DNA of 64,000 bases from Candidatus Omnitrophota bacterium (GCA_003598175.1 QZKN01000096.1:1-64000), one strand, 5' to 3'; positions 25,393-34,583 are shown, numbered from the stretch's first letter. Numbers and translations are program-made. The notes: a model not told the origin generated them from the sequence alone.

Positions 25393-26526
25393 ATGAAATG
25401 GTCTTGGAAGTTAGGCAAGGTTTTTGGCATCGAAGTCGCCATCCATGCGACATTCTATATAATTATCGCGTGGGTGGTGCTGTTGCATTGGATGGATGGC
25501 GACAATCTCTCCGATACGGTCAGCGGAGTGGGATTTGTCTTGGCGTTGTTTATCTGCGTCATCCTGCACGAATTCGGCCACGCGCTGATGGCAAGACGAT
25601 TCAACATCAAAACCCGCGATATCACCTTATTGCCGATCGGCGGGCTGGCGCGGTTGGAAAAAATGCCGGAAAAGCCGCATCAGGAACTATTGGTTGCATT
25701 GGCGGGACCTGCGGTGAACGTCGTGATCGCCGTTTTGTTGTTGATTTGGTTGCTGGTCACGGCCACGGTCGAACCGCTCCATCAATTGAGCGTGACGGCG
25801 GGTCCTTTTATTGAACGGCTGATGATTGTGAATATTTTTCTGGTCATTTTCAACCTGCTGCCGGCGTTTCCGATGGACGGCGGCCGGGTGGTGCGGGCGT
25901 TGTTGGCCACGCGTTTGGAATATGCCCGGGCCACGCGCATCGCCGCCAGTCTGGGGCAGGGAATGGCATTCCTGTTCGGATTTCTCGGATTTTTCGTGAA
26001 TCCGTTTCTGATTTTTATCGCATTTTTCGTATGGATCGGCGCCGAACAGGAAGCGGGGATGGTCGAGATGAAGTCCGTGCTGGGCGGCGCGGTCGTCCGG
26101 AATGCCATGGTTACCGATTTTCGCACACTGGCCTCCGACGACAGGCTTGCGCGCGCCGTTGAACTGGTGCTTTCGGGCTCGCAGCAGGATTTTCCGGTGA
26201 TGGAAGAGAACCGCCTGATCGGCATTCTCACGCACTCGGATTTACTGGTGGCATTGGCAACCAAGGGCCAGGATTTGCCGGTGATCGACGTCATGCGGCG
26301 GGATTTTCAAATTGTGGAGCCGTGGACGTTGTTGGAACATGCATTTATTCTCTTAAAAGAATGCCGTTGCCAGACGATTCCGGTCTTGTTCAATCAGCAA
26401 TTGATCGGCTTGTTGACAAAAGATAATGTGAGCGAGTTTGTGATGATTCAAACCGCATTGAAAGGGAGTTTTAAAGAAAAAGCACATTCATCCCATCCCG
26501 CAATAAGCGTGGATATGAAAGCATAA
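25393..26526 (+). CDS. Site-2 protease family metalloprotease (M50) with C-terminal CBS domains
   Basis: A 377-residue intramembrane zinc metalloprotease. Several membrane spans surround the catalytic HEFGH motif (His59, Glu60, His63) and the second metal motif LLPAFPMDGGRVVRAL (about 154-170). From about residue 240, two CBS-like modules follow (AVELVLSGSQQDFPVMEENRLIGILTHSD and the PVLFNQQLIGLLTKDN unit), which in related proteins bind nucleotides and regulate activity. Such proteases cleave membrane-bound regulators, including anti-sigma factors. The nearby anti-sigma factor is a conceivable but unproven substrate. A gap of about 180 bases separates the gene from the preceding operon. Confidence 0.9.
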   Translation: MKWSWKLGKVFGIEVAIHATFYIIIAWVVLLHWMDGDNLSDTVSGVGFVLALFICVILHEFGHALMARRFNIKTRDITLLPIGGLARLEKMPEKPHQELLVALAGPAVNVVIAVLLLIWLLVTATVEPLHQLSVTAGPFIERLMIVNIFLVIFNLLPAFPMDGGRVVRALLATRLEYARATRIAASLGQGMAFLFGFLGFFVNPFLIFIAFFVWIGAEQEAGMVEMKSVLGGAVVRNAMVTDFRTLASDDRLARAVELVLSGSQQDFPVMEENRLIGILTHSDLLVALATKGQDLPVIDVMRRDFQIVEPWTLLEHAFILLKECRCQTIPVLFNQQLIGLLTKDNVSEFVMIQTALKGSFKEKAHSSHPAISVDMKA

Positions 26527-26684
26527 TCGCGCCTCGTATTCTTCAAACCGTCAGTGAATAATACCGTGAAGCAATATCGAGGGATCGTCTTCAACATTCG
26601 TCTTCCCGCACCTATACTAAACATTCACAAAACCAGAAGTGGGTTCGTGTTGCCGAAAACGCATACGCCAAGAAAGGAACGATC

Positions 26685-27686
26685 GTGAAATATCGCAAAT
26701 TAGGCAAATCGGATTTGAACGCATCCGTCGTGGGATTGGGAACGTGGGTGACCGGCGGAGGGATTGTGTGGGGAAAGAATCCGGATGACAACGAGTCGAT
26801 TCGGGCGATTCAGGCATCCATCGATGCGGGCGTCAATTTAATCGATACCGCTCCGGCCTATGGTTTCGGTCGCAGTGAGGAAGTCATCGGCAAGGCGATC
26901 CAAGGCCGGCGGGATCAGGTGATCATCGCGACGAAATGCGGATTGTGGACGAAAGACAAACGCGGTTCGTTTTTTTGTGAATTTGATGGTCGCGACATGT
27001 ATCGCTGCTTGCGGCCGGATACGATCCGCGAGGAAGTCGAGATGAGCCTTCGCCGTCTGGGCGTCGATGTCATCGATCTATATCAGGTTCACTGGCCTGC
27101 TATCGAGCCGGAAAAAACGCCGATCGCGGAAACGATGGGCTGCCTGATGGACCTGAAAGCGCAAGGAAAAATCCGCGCGATCGGCGTATCCAACGTCTGT
27201 TTGGACGAAATGAAGGAATATGAGGCGCATGGAGTCGTCGATACCAATCAGCCGCGTTACAGCATGTTTTGTCGTGGGATCGAAAAGGACATTTTGCCCT
27301 ATTGCATCGACCATCGGATTTCCACCCTTTCCTATATGTCGCTGGAGCAGGGATTGTTGACGGGCAAGGTGACGATGGATCGCCAATTCGACAAAAACGA
27401 ATGGCGCAGCAACGAACAATGGAACCCCTGGTTCAAACCGGCAAATCGAAAACGAGTGCTCGATCTGTTGGCTTCGTGGAAGGATTTGACGGTCAAATAT
27501 GATTGCACGTTGGCGCAGTTGGCGATTGCCTGGACGTTCCATCAACCGGGAGTCACGCACGTGTTGTGCGGCGCGCGCACGCAGACGCAAGCGATGGATA
27601 ATGCGAAGGCGGGCTCGCTTGCACTCGAACCGGCGGATGTCGATCGGATCCGAAATGAGGTGATTGCACTTGGTGAGCCGGTTTGA
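26685..27686 (+). CDS. Aldo/keto reductase
   Basis: A 333-residue NAD(P)H-dependent oxidoreductase of the AKR superfamily, a TIM barrel. The typical opening KYRKLGKSDLNASVVGLGTWV, the catalytic region DTAPAYGFGRSEEVIG (with the active Asp and Tyr), the Lys of IIATKCGLW, and VDVIDLYQVHWP are all present. The C-terminal HVLCGARTQTQAMDNAKAGSL matches the cofactor-binding region. It starts at GTG (26685) after AAAGGA. Substrate is unknown; members of this subfamily act on sugars and sugar-like carbonyls. It is followed by an AT-rich stretch before the toxin-antitoxin locus. Confidence 0.93.
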   Translation: MKYRKLGKSDLNASVVGLGTWVTGGGIVWGKNPDDNESIRAIQASIDAGVNLIDTAPAYGFGRSEEVIGKAIQGRRDQVIIATKCGLWTKDKRGSFFCEFDGRDMYRCLRPDTIREEVEMSLRRLGVDVIDLYQVHWPAIEPEKTPIAETMGCLMDLKAQGKIRAIGVSNVCLDEMKEYEAHGVVDTNQPRYSMFCRGIEKDILPYCIDHRISTLSYMSLEQGLLTGKVTMDRQFDKNEWRSNEQWNPWFKPANRKRVLDLLASWKDLTVKYDCTLAQLAIAWTFHQPGVTHVLCGARTQTQAMDNAKAGSLALEPADVDRIRNEVIALGEPV

Positions 27687-27943
27687 TTGAAAGCAGAAAA
27701 TTATTGGTTGTTTGTGCGAGATGTTTTTTGTATAAAAAAAATAGTATTTTGTGTGAATTGTTTTGTTTTTAAATTTTATGAGGAAATACATATTGAAACA
27801 ATGTAAGAAGAGCATCTCAAAAGAATCCTGACAGGATAACAGCATGAGGGTGAGATTCGAAGAAATTAATATGATCAAATCGTTATGTCATAGTAAAAGC
27901 AAGCGATATAAAAAACGTATGGAGGCAAGCAAGCATTCTGTTC

Positions 27944-28216
27944 ATGCACATCGAGAAAATAGAATGAGATGATTATCGCATTGAACACGTCGCTCAGCAT
28001 GGAGTGTCGCCGGAAGAAGTATGGGAAGTTTGTGAAGACTCGTTGAATAGGGCTCATCGTTTAGGTCAGAATCGTTATCTGCTGTATGGACAAACGGCTA
28101 GTGGCCGTTATTTGTTCATTGTATTGGAACGAATCGCAAACACACGTTTCAAGCCGATCACGGCGCGAGATATGACCGATAAGGAAAAACGGAATTTCAG
28201 GAGGTTACGGAAATGA
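27944..28216 (+). pseudogene. brnT: BrnT-family toxin gene interrupted by an in-frame TGA
   Basis: The frame from an ATG at 27944 would give a typical BrnT (DUF497) RNase toxin: MHIEKIE, then a stop TGA at 27965-27967, then DDYRIEHVAQHGVSPEEV and the conserved RYLFIVLERIA and KPITARDMTDKEKRNFRR. In related toxins the position of the stop is a tryptophan (codon TGG), so a single G-to-A change explains it. A GTG at 28004 could restart a 70-residue protein lacking the first helix. Its stop overlaps the antitoxin start by four bases, the normal toxin-antitoxin coupling. It is either a disabled toxin, a sequencing error or a truncated form. Confidence 0.75.
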
Positions 28217-28476
28217 GCGATTTGCACATGCCCGAATTCAAATCGTATGAGGAAGAGGCTGCTTTTTGGGATAATCTTGATACGGCTCCTTTTATGGAGG
28301 CAGACATGGAATGGTTTCGCTTCGAAACGCCAATGAAACGCGCCATTCGTGTAGCAATTCTTCCTGAAATTGCGGAAAAACTTATACTGCGTGCACACTC
28401 CCAGGGAGTAACTGTTGAAACGCTGGTGAACGCTTTATTACTGGAACGAATACATAAACCTCTGGAAATCAAGTAA
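28213..28476 (+). CDS. CopG/BrnA-type antitoxin
   Basis: An 87-residue protein that overlaps the end of the BrnT-like gene. The start, LHMPEFKSYEEEAAFWDNLDTA, is the usual opening of BrnA/CopG-type antitoxins, and the C-terminal part, VAILPEIAEKLILRAHSQGVTVETLVNALLLERI, forms a ribbon-helix-helix DNA-binding domain. In intact systems the antitoxin binds BrnT and represses its own operon. Here the toxin has an in-frame stop while the antitoxin looks whole. Confidence 0.8.
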   Translation: MSDLHMPEFKSYEEEAAFWDNLDTAPFMEADMEWFRFETPMKRAIRVAILPEIAEKLILRAHSQGVTVETLVNALLLERIHKPLEIK

Positions 28477-28543
28477 TCATGTATTTATATTTAACGTGTA
28501 ACTGATCAAACCGTGTTGCTTGCTTCTGTTTATTTGGATTTTC

Positions 28544-29941
28544 TTATTCCGGATTATTCCTGTTGACGTCCTGTTCCCATATTTCAATTTCCTGCTTCAA
28601 TGCATTGACAAGAGCAGGATATTTCTCTTTTAAATCGATGGTTTCTTGGGGATCGGCCTTCAAATCGAAGAGAAGAATCGGATTTTCGTCGTCTGCGTTC
28701 AGAATCAGCTTCCAATTTTCTCGGCGGACGGCGCGTCGTTTTCCCGATTCCCAAAAAATTTGCTGATGTGGGCTTTTTGCGTTTTGTGTAACCATCGGCA
28801 GAATATTATAGCCATCGTATGTACGGTCCGTGGGAAGGTCTGCGCCGACTATGTGCAGTATCGTGGGAAACACATCCATCGTTACGCCGATTTCGTCGAC
28901 GGTTTGTCCTGCCGGGATCACACCGGGCCAGCTCATGAGGGCGGGAACACGGATACCGCCTTCGAACAGATCGAATTTGTGGCCGCGATAGTCGCCGGCG
29001 CTGCCGCCGTGATACTCTTCGCGAGAATCGTCGAGCAGATTGCGTTGTTCGGTGGAGGGACCGTTGTCGCTAATGAAGAAAATAAGAGTATTCTCCATCA
29101 AATCATTGCGTTTCAACTCATCCATGATTTTCCCGACGCTGTCGTCCAGCACGGAAACCATCGCGGCTTGAATGCGGCGATGCGGATCCTGGATGTGCCG
29201 GACGCGGTCGAAATATTCGTCCGGCGCATGCATGGGATAATGCGGCGCATTGAAGGGGACGTACAGGAAAAACGGTTTTTCTTTGTTTCGGCGGATAAAT
29301 TGCACCGCGCGCTGTGTGATCAGATCGTGAATGAACTCGCCGTTTTTCCAAATCTCTTCGTTGTTTTCCCATAAATCGTGCATGGGCGGAATCCCGCCGG
29401 CCAATGCCCAATAAAAAATATGAGAGTAGTAATCAACGCAGCCGTTGAGGAAGCCGAACGATTCGTCGAAGCCTTGGCTGACGGGCCGGCACTCCTGCGC
29501 GCCGCCCTGATGCCATTTGCCGCTGATGCCGGTGTGATAACCGACCGTTTTCAACGCTTCCGCAAGCGTAATTTCATCGGGTTTCAAACCGATCGCGCTA
29601 AAACCGGCGGGAACGTTGCCGGGGACGCCTCCACGGCGTGGATAGCGGCCGGTCAGGAGCGCGGCGCGGGATGGCGAACAGACCGGCGCGTTGGAATACC
29701 ACTGCGTGAAACGTGTTCCGGACGCGGCCAATGCATCGATATGCGGCGTGAAAATATCCACGCCGCCGTAACAGCCGACGTCGCCGTAGCCCTGGTCGTC
29801 GGAATAGAGGATGATGATGTTGGGACGGTTGGAATTTGCAGCGGACGCGGCGGGCGCAAATAATCCGCCGGCGAATCCCATGGATCCGAAAAGGGAATTT
29901 TTGAGGAAAGAGCGTCGATTGAGAGACTGAAAACCATTCAT
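28544..29941 (-). CDS. Secreted arylsulfatase-type sulfatase with Tat-like leader
   Basis: A 465-residue sulfatase. A Tat-like leader (NRRSFLKNSLFGSMGFAGG, then APAASAA) precedes the catalytic domain. NIIILYSDDQGYGDVGCYGG carries the first metal-binding aspartates; the CSPSRAALLTGRYPRR motif holds the cysteine that becomes formylglycine; ISDNGPSTEQ holds a second metal-binding pair. It hydrolyses sulfate esters, probably of a polysaccharide, in the periplasm or outside. GGAG sits nine bases before the ATG at 29941; the earlier ATG at 29956 has no such site. Genes for a PliI-like lipoprotein and a transglutaminase-like protein lie just upstream on the same strand. No sulfatase-maturase gene is visible. 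Confidence 0.93.
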   Translation of the reverse strand: MNGFQSLNRRSFLKNSLFGSMGFAGGLFAPAASAANSNRPNIIILYSDDQGYGDVGCYGGVDIFTPHIDALAASGTRFTQWYSNAPVCSPSRAALLTGRYPRRGGVPGNVPAGFSAIGLKPDEITLAEALKTVGYHTGISGKWHQGGAQECRPVSQGFDESFGFLNGCVDYYSHIFYWALAGGIPPMHDLWENNEEIWKNGEFIHDLITQRAVQFIRRNKEKPFFLYVPFNAPHYPMHAPDEYFDRVRHIQDPHRRIQAAMVSVLDDSVGKIMDELKRNDLMENTLIFFISDNGPSTEQRNLLDDSREEYHGGSAGDYRGHKFDLFEGGIRVPALMSWPGVIPAGQTVDEIGVTMDVFPTILHIVGADLPTDRTYDGYNILPMVTQNAKSPHQQIFWESGKRRAVRRENWKLILNADDENPILLFDLKADPQETIDLKEKYPALVNALKQEIEIWEQDVNRNNPE

Positions 29942-29974
29942 ATCGTAAATCTCCATGTAGGAATGTTTGCGGCG

Positions 29975-30568
29975 TCAAACCGATGACGCCGGTTCCATCG
30001 TGACGCTCCACTCTTTCCCCGCAAACCGATACGACAGCGTCCGCATGCCGCCGGTGGGTGTGGAATTGGGATCCTCCGGTTTATAGATGGGAAACGAACG
30101 GACCAGTTGTTTGTCTTCCACTTGAAACCTATCGTGACCCATATAGCCCTGTCGTTGTTCTTCGGTTAACTCCGGCAATTTTCGTTCGATCAATTTGCCG
30201 CCGATCCATTCGTGGATGACGGCGTTGCCATACGCGCCGGTTCCGGTGCTTTGAGTAATAATGATGACTTCGAAATGACGGTCATTATCCATATCCGTTA
30301 CGGTGGAGTCGATCACAAAATCAAAGATGCCAAATTCCTTCATAATGCTGGATTTACGTGGAGTGATCACCTCGATTTGCGCGAGGGCGACAGGCGAGGG
30401 CGAGATTTCGCCCAATCCCCGAACGTGGATTTGGTGATTTTTAAAAGAGTAGGATTGTGACCAATGGTAAGGAATATCTGTGGTTTCATCCTGCCTTGTC
30501 GCGTTGGCGCAACCCCAAAAAAGCAACAGGACCGGGAATAACGCAATAGGAACAAGATTTTGATTCAT
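29975..30568 (-). CDS. PliI-like lysozyme inhibitor family lipoprotein
   Basis: A 197-residue lipoprotein with a lipobox ending in LFWGC, so it should be anchored by a lipidated cysteine. The mature part matches the PliI family of inhibitors of invertebrate-type lysozyme: TDMDNDRHFEVIIITQSTGTGAYGNAV and the closing block GYMGHDRFQVEDKQLVRSFP with PTGGMRTLSYRF. The start at 30568 has GGAG six bases upstream. The much longer open frame upstream overlaps the neighbouring gene in another frame and looks spurious. The family protects peptidoglycan from lysozyme, though some members may do something else. Confidence 0.75.
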   Translation of the reverse strand: MNQNLVPIALFPVLLLFWGCANATRQDETTDIPYHWSQSYSFKNHQIHVRGLGEISPSPVALAQIEVITPRKSSIMKEFGIFDFVIDSTVTDMDNDRHFEVIIITQSTGTGAYGNAVIHEWIGGKLIERKLPELTEEQRQGYMGHDRFQVEDKQLVRSFPIYKPEDPNSTPTGGMRTLSYRFAGKEWSVTMEPASSV

Positions 30569-30588
30569 TGGAGTCTCCGTCACGGATG

Positions 30589-32157
30589 TTATTTGAAAGA
30601 TAGCACTTCCACCTTCAGATTTCCGATCAATTTCACGATATTGGCCTGCGAATCGAGCGCGCCTTCGGCGAGTTTGATGTGGGCGGCGTCCATTTCGATG
30701 CGGTCCAGCGTGGAATCGATGGGGACCCATTGATCGCCGAGATAGACTTCGTTCCATGCGTGATAGTAGAATCCGTCGTCCATGTATACCAATCCGGCGA
30801 TGATTTTTGCGGGGATGCCGATCGCGCGGGTGAGAGCGGCGAAGAGCGCCGAATGCTCGTTGCAATCGCCTTTCATCGAATTGAGCACCTCGAGCGCGGA
30901 CGGAATGGTGACGCGCATTTCCTTGCGGATATTCTTGTATAACCACATCGCTATGGTTTCACTCGCTTCCCAACGGTTTTTCGCGTTTTGGGTGATTTCC
31001 ATGGCTTTTTCGCGAATGCGGGGATTGGACGCCTGCACCAAAGCGTCGTCTTCGAGAAATTCGTGCAGTTGTTCATCGGGCGGATACGGAGGCGTCTCCA
31101 CGGGGAGAGAGGCGGAAATGGCTTGATAGTTCAGTTTTTTGATGCGTAAAATCAATTCCTCTTGTTCCTCTTTTTCGAGGAATTGATAGGTATTGTCGAT
31201 CACCACGTCGTCGATGGCTGCGCCGATCAATTTGACGCGCAAGTCGATCACGTCTTTGGGATTATGAATCGGATTGTCGGGCGTGATTTTGGAGGCGTCG
31301 ATTAAATCCCGAGTTCCGTCATGCCGGTCTTGTTCCACGCCGTCGGAAGAAAACGATAGATCGATGGCCTGTTCCTGCGTTTCCCGCATGGCGGTGAAGG
31401 TAATGCCGGCTATCTGGCTGATTTCCTTGAACACGTCGCCGTCTTTGTTGATCCACGAAGTGGTGTGAAATCCTTTGAAATCGAGATCGATTTTGTACGC
31501 TTCGACTGTTTTGCCATCGGAAAGCGTGATGTCCTCTCTGGTTTCGACCTTGGCGACGATGTTGCCCAACGCCATGTTGAGTGGATCGTAAACCGGATAA
31601 AAATAACTTTTACCGACAATCAATCCTTCCCGCGCCAACAGGAGATGCACGATGTCGGGATTATAAATTTTCGCGGGCGTTTCGACGGTTTTTTGCGTCG
31701 TGGCGCCTTCCGAACGGGTGGTGACGTGTAATCCTTCCTCGTCGACAAGCCCCAGGACGTATAGTTTTTGACCGCTCGCTTCAAAATTGAATTGAAACGA
31801 ACGAATCGACAGATCTTCGTTCACTTCGCCGAGCTGTTGGATTTTGACGTCGATTGCCATGCCCATTGCCTGAATGGTTAAATGGGTGTCGGAGGTAAAA
31901 ATATAAAATTTTCCGGGCAGTTTGCTCAAACTTTCTTCGTTGTCCTCTTTCAGAACAAAGCGCGAATAACCGATCTTTTCACCGCCGAGGTAAAATCCCA
32001 AATAATCCTGACGCATAAGCAAGGCTCCGTCGTTGATGTCGATGAGGGCGTCTTTGGTGAGAAAAGATCGGCTGCTGACGTCACGCTGCAACAGCCACAG
32101 CGCCAATAACCAAACGATGGCCAGTATGGGAGAGAAACGATATTGAAAGATTTTCAT
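30589..32157 (-). CDS. Transglutaminase-like superfamily protein, membrane-anchored
   Basis: A 522-residue protein with an N-terminal membrane segment (FSPILAIVWLLALWLLQRD), so it acts outside the cytoplasmic membrane. A long beta-rich middle of about 290 residues, with IGYSRFVLKEDNEESLSK near the start, leads to a C-terminal transglutaminase-like core. The core shows the catalytic cysteine in GDCNEHSALFAALTRA, the histidine in FYYHAWNEVYL and the aspartate in PIDSTLDRIE. Related proteins act as peptidases or cross-linking enzymes at the cell surface. The ATG at 32157 has AGGA nine bases upstream; an earlier ATG at 32187 has none. Confidence 0.85.
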   Translation of the reverse strand: MKIFQYRFSPILAIVWLLALWLLQRDVSSRSFLTKDALIDINDGALLMRQDYLGFYLGGEKIGYSRFVLKEDNEESLSKLPGKFYIFTSDTHLTIQAMGMAIDVKIQQLGEVNEDLSIRSFQFNFEASGQKLYVLGLVDEEGLHVTTRSEGATTQKTVETPAKIYNPDIVHLLLAREGLIVGKSYFYPVYDPLNMALGNIVAKVETREDITLSDGKTVEAYKIDLDFKGFHTTSWINKDGDVFKEISQIAGITFTAMRETQEQAIDLSFSSDGVEQDRHDGTRDLIDASKITPDNPIHNPKDVIDLRVKLIGAAIDDVVIDNTYQFLEKEEQEELILRIKKLNYQAISASLPVETPPYPPDEQLHEFLEDDALVQASNPRIREKAMEITQNAKNRWEASETIAMWLYKNIRKEMRVTIPSALEVLNSMKGDCNEHSALFAALTRAIGIPAKIIAGLVYMDDGFYYHAWNEVYLGDQWVPIDSTLDRIEMDAAHIKLAEGALDSQANIVKLIGNLKVEVLSFK

Positions 32158-32299
32158 TCGTGGGTTTCCTTTCGATGGATGAACCATTTCAAAAGACAGC
32201 GACTATAATACATTATATACTCCTGAATAACGTCTCATGCGACGCCTCGGGTACGCCGCCAATCGCGTATGATCGTAAAAGTGAATTATAGAAAGAACG

Positions 32300-34156
32300 A
32301 TGAAAAAAACAAATCGGATGAAAGCCTATTCTCTCATTTCTCGCTCTCCTTTTTTTCGGATGGGTTTGTTACTTCCGCTCCTGCTCGGCTGTTCGGAGCA
32401 GCGCAAAGCGGGGCCGCCGGTGTTTTCCGGCAAGAACGTGCTGTTGATCAGCATCGACACCTGCCGCGCCGATTATTTGGAGCCGTACGGCGGGAAAAAG
32501 ATCAAAACGCCCCACATCAATGCATTGGCCCAGGATGGTTTTCTTTTTACGGACGCCGTGACGCCGGTTCCGCTCACGCTTCCGGCGCATACGACGTTAT
32601 TGACCGGCTTGCATCCGATTCAACACAACGTACGCGATAATTTTTCCGGCGTCTTGGGCGACTCCGTCGTTACGCTGCCCGAATTGTTTCGCGAAGCGGG
32701 ATACGCTACGGCAGGAGTGATCGGTTCCATTCTCATCTCGCATCGCACGGGATTGGGGCAGGGATTCGACGTTTATAAGGACGAATTCACGCGAGAGGAA
32801 TTTCGCGCCCTGCAGCCGTCGGTGGAACGCAAAGGGGAGAGCGCGCTCGCGCTGACGCGGGATTGGCTGGATTCGTATCTGCAAACGGAGAACAAAAAGC
32901 CTTTCTTTCTGTTCGTGCATTTCTACGATCCGCACAAATTGTATCAACCGCCTGCGCCGTTCGATGAACAATATGCGCATGATCTCTATGGCGGCGAGAT
33001 TGCCTACGTGGATTTCTGCATCGGCAAACTGGTCGACGGATTGAAAGAAAACGGATTGTATGACGATTTACTGCTGGTTTTGATTGGCGATCATGGAGAA
33101 GGATTGGGCGATCACGAGGAAGTGACGCACGGTCTGTTTTTGTACGAAGAAGCGGTTCATGTGCCGTTTCTGGTCAAACTTCCGAACTGTGAAAATAGTT
33201 TTTCGCCTTTTCCCATCCATCAAACCGTATCGCTGGAAGATGTGACGCCGACCTTGATCGAACTCTGCGGTCTGGGATTCACCAAAACCAACGGCGTCAG
33301 TCTCGCGCCTTGGCTGCTGCGACAGGAAAGCGAAACGGACCGTTGGATTTGTCTGGAAACGCAATATCCGTTGACGTACAATTGGAGTCCGATGTATTCG
33401 TTACGAAGTTCACAGTGGAAATACATCCACACGCCCCGGCCGGAACTGTACAATCTGCTCGAAGATCCGAAAGAAAAGAAAAACCTGGCCGGCCTCTCCG
33501 CCGCGCAACGGACGTATATGAACGGCATTCTCGAAAATCAACTGGTCGAGTTGGCGCGCACGGCCGTCAATGATCACGATCCGCAATACTCCATCGATCG
33601 CGCCGAGATTCTCACGTCGCTCGGTTATATGGCCGCCGGAAACATGAAAGGCCGGATCGGCCCGGACAGAACCCTGCCTGATGCAAAAGATAAAATTAGT
33701 GTTTATATCAAAAACGACGTGGCGTTGGGGTATATGATGAAAGGGATGTATTCCCAAGCCATCGACATGTTTTTGGAGGTCGTCGAGAACGATCCCACCA
33801 ACCCCACTCCCTATTTCAACCTGGGTCTCACCTATATGCAAATGGCGGATTATGACAATGCGCTGTCGCTGATGGAAAAGGCGGTTCTTCTCGCGCCGGA
33901 AAGCATACACATCCATCTCCACATTGCCAAAGTGCTGCTGCAAAAAGGGGAATACGGGAAATGTCGCAGTGTCCTCGAATCGATTATCGCGGAACAACCC
34001 ATGCTGGCCGACGCGCATTTCCAACTCGGCTGGCTGGAAATGATGGAAAAACGATTCGAAAACGCGCTGGTTCACTTTCAGGAAGCCCGGCGCTGGATGC
34101 CGGATATGCCGAATTTGGAGGAGTCGATTGCAAAGGCGCGGCAAGGAGAGAGTTAA
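32300..34156 (+). CDS. Sulfatase-fold lipoprotein with C-terminal TPR repeats
   Basis: A 618-residue protein with an N-terminal signal ending in a lipobox (LLPLLLGC). Residues about 50-480 have the alkaline-phosphatase/sulfatase fold: LISIDTCRADYLEPYGG with the metal-binding Asp, TLPAHTTLLTGLHPIQH, GDHGEGLGDHEEVTHG. At the site where sulfatases have C/S-x-P-x-R, this protein has TLPAHTTL, so it cannot form formylglycine there. Threonine or another residue may be the nucleophile, as in phosphodiesterase or phosphotransferase relatives. Residues about 480-618 carry three TPR-like units (NPTPYFNLGLTYMQMADYDNALSLMEKAV). It is divergent from the transglutaminase gene. Confidence 0.87.
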   Translation: MKKTNRMKAYSLISRSPFFRMGLLLPLLLGCSEQRKAGPPVFSGKNVLLISIDTCRADYLEPYGGKKIKTPHINALAQDGFLFTDAVTPVPLTLPAHTTLLTGLHPIQHNVRDNFSGVLGDSVVTLPELFREAGYATAGVIGSILISHRTGLGQGFDVYKDEFTREEFRALQPSVERKGESALALTRDWLDSYLQTENKKPFFLFVHFYDPHKLYQPPAPFDEQYAHDLYGGEIAYVDFCIGKLVDGLKENGLYDDLLLVLIGDHGEGLGDHEEVTHGLFLYEEAVHVPFLVKLPNCENSFSPFPIHQTVSLEDVTPTLIELCGLGFTKTNGVSLAPWLLRQESETDRWICLETQYPLTYNWSPMYSLRSSQWKYIHTPRPELYNLLEDPKEKKNLAGLSAAQRTYMNGILENQLVELARTAVNDHDPQYSIDRAEILTSLGYMAAGNMKGRIGPDRTLPDAKDKISVYIKNDVALGYMMKGMYSQAIDMFLEVVENDPTNPTPYFNLGLTYMQMADYDNALSLMEKAVLLAPESIHIHLHIAKVLLQKGEYGKCRSVLESIIAEQPMLADAHFQLGWLEMMEKRFENALVHFQEARRWMPDMPNLEESIAKARQGES

Positions 34157-34187
34157 TTTTCCTTTTCATCGAGGTGAAAACGAATAT

Positions 34188-34493
34188 TCATTGTTGTTGA
34201 TCAAAAGACTCGAGGTGAATAGGGGTATGGATTTTTTGATATTCCACGATATATTCTTCATCTTCCTTCATCTGTCTTGCAATATCCTCACCGTGATCGT
34301 GATAGTAAGTCAGCGCGGCGTCGATTTCAGCCAGGGTAAGGTGCGGATAACTCCGGACAATCTCATTGGGAGATTGTCCTGCTTTTGTCAATACGACAAT
34401 ATCCTGCACACGAATGCGGTTTCCCGCAATATGCGGTTTCCCTCCGCATCGGCCAGGCGTCACCACAATAGGATCGGACAGAGAGTTGACCAT
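34188..34493 (-). CDS. DUF433 domain protein (VapB45-like antitoxin family)
   Basis: A 101-residue protein with the DUF433 pattern: PIVVTPGRCGGKPHIAGNRIRVQDIVVL at the start, then SPNEIVRSYPHLTLAEIDAALTYYHDH. DUF433 proteins are often antitoxins paired with a PIN-like (DUF5615) toxin downstream. Here the downstream neighbour is the convergent end of a sulfatase gene, so no partner is visible; it is an orphan or its partner has been lost. The start has no clear ribosome-binding site. The 113 bases upstream to the DUF1080 gene contain a nine-base G run. Confidence 0.8.
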   Translation of the reverse strand: MVNSLSDPIVVTPGRCGGKPHIAGNRIRVQDIVVLTKAGQSPNEIVRSYPHLTLAEIDAALTYYHDHGEDIARQMKEDEEYIVEYQKIHTPIHLESFDQQQ

Positions 34494-34583
34494 TGTACGC
34501 TCGCATACTTTTTTATTTTCATTGTATACGATTTTGCCTTAAACTAACAGTTTTGTTGATATACGATTGTTTTCACTTCGGTC

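Noticed and set aside
27944-28003. TGA recoded as tryptophan
   Set aside because: TGA ends many normal genes here (for example at 967-969), so a recoded genetic code is unlikely; the toxin stop is better explained by mutation or error.
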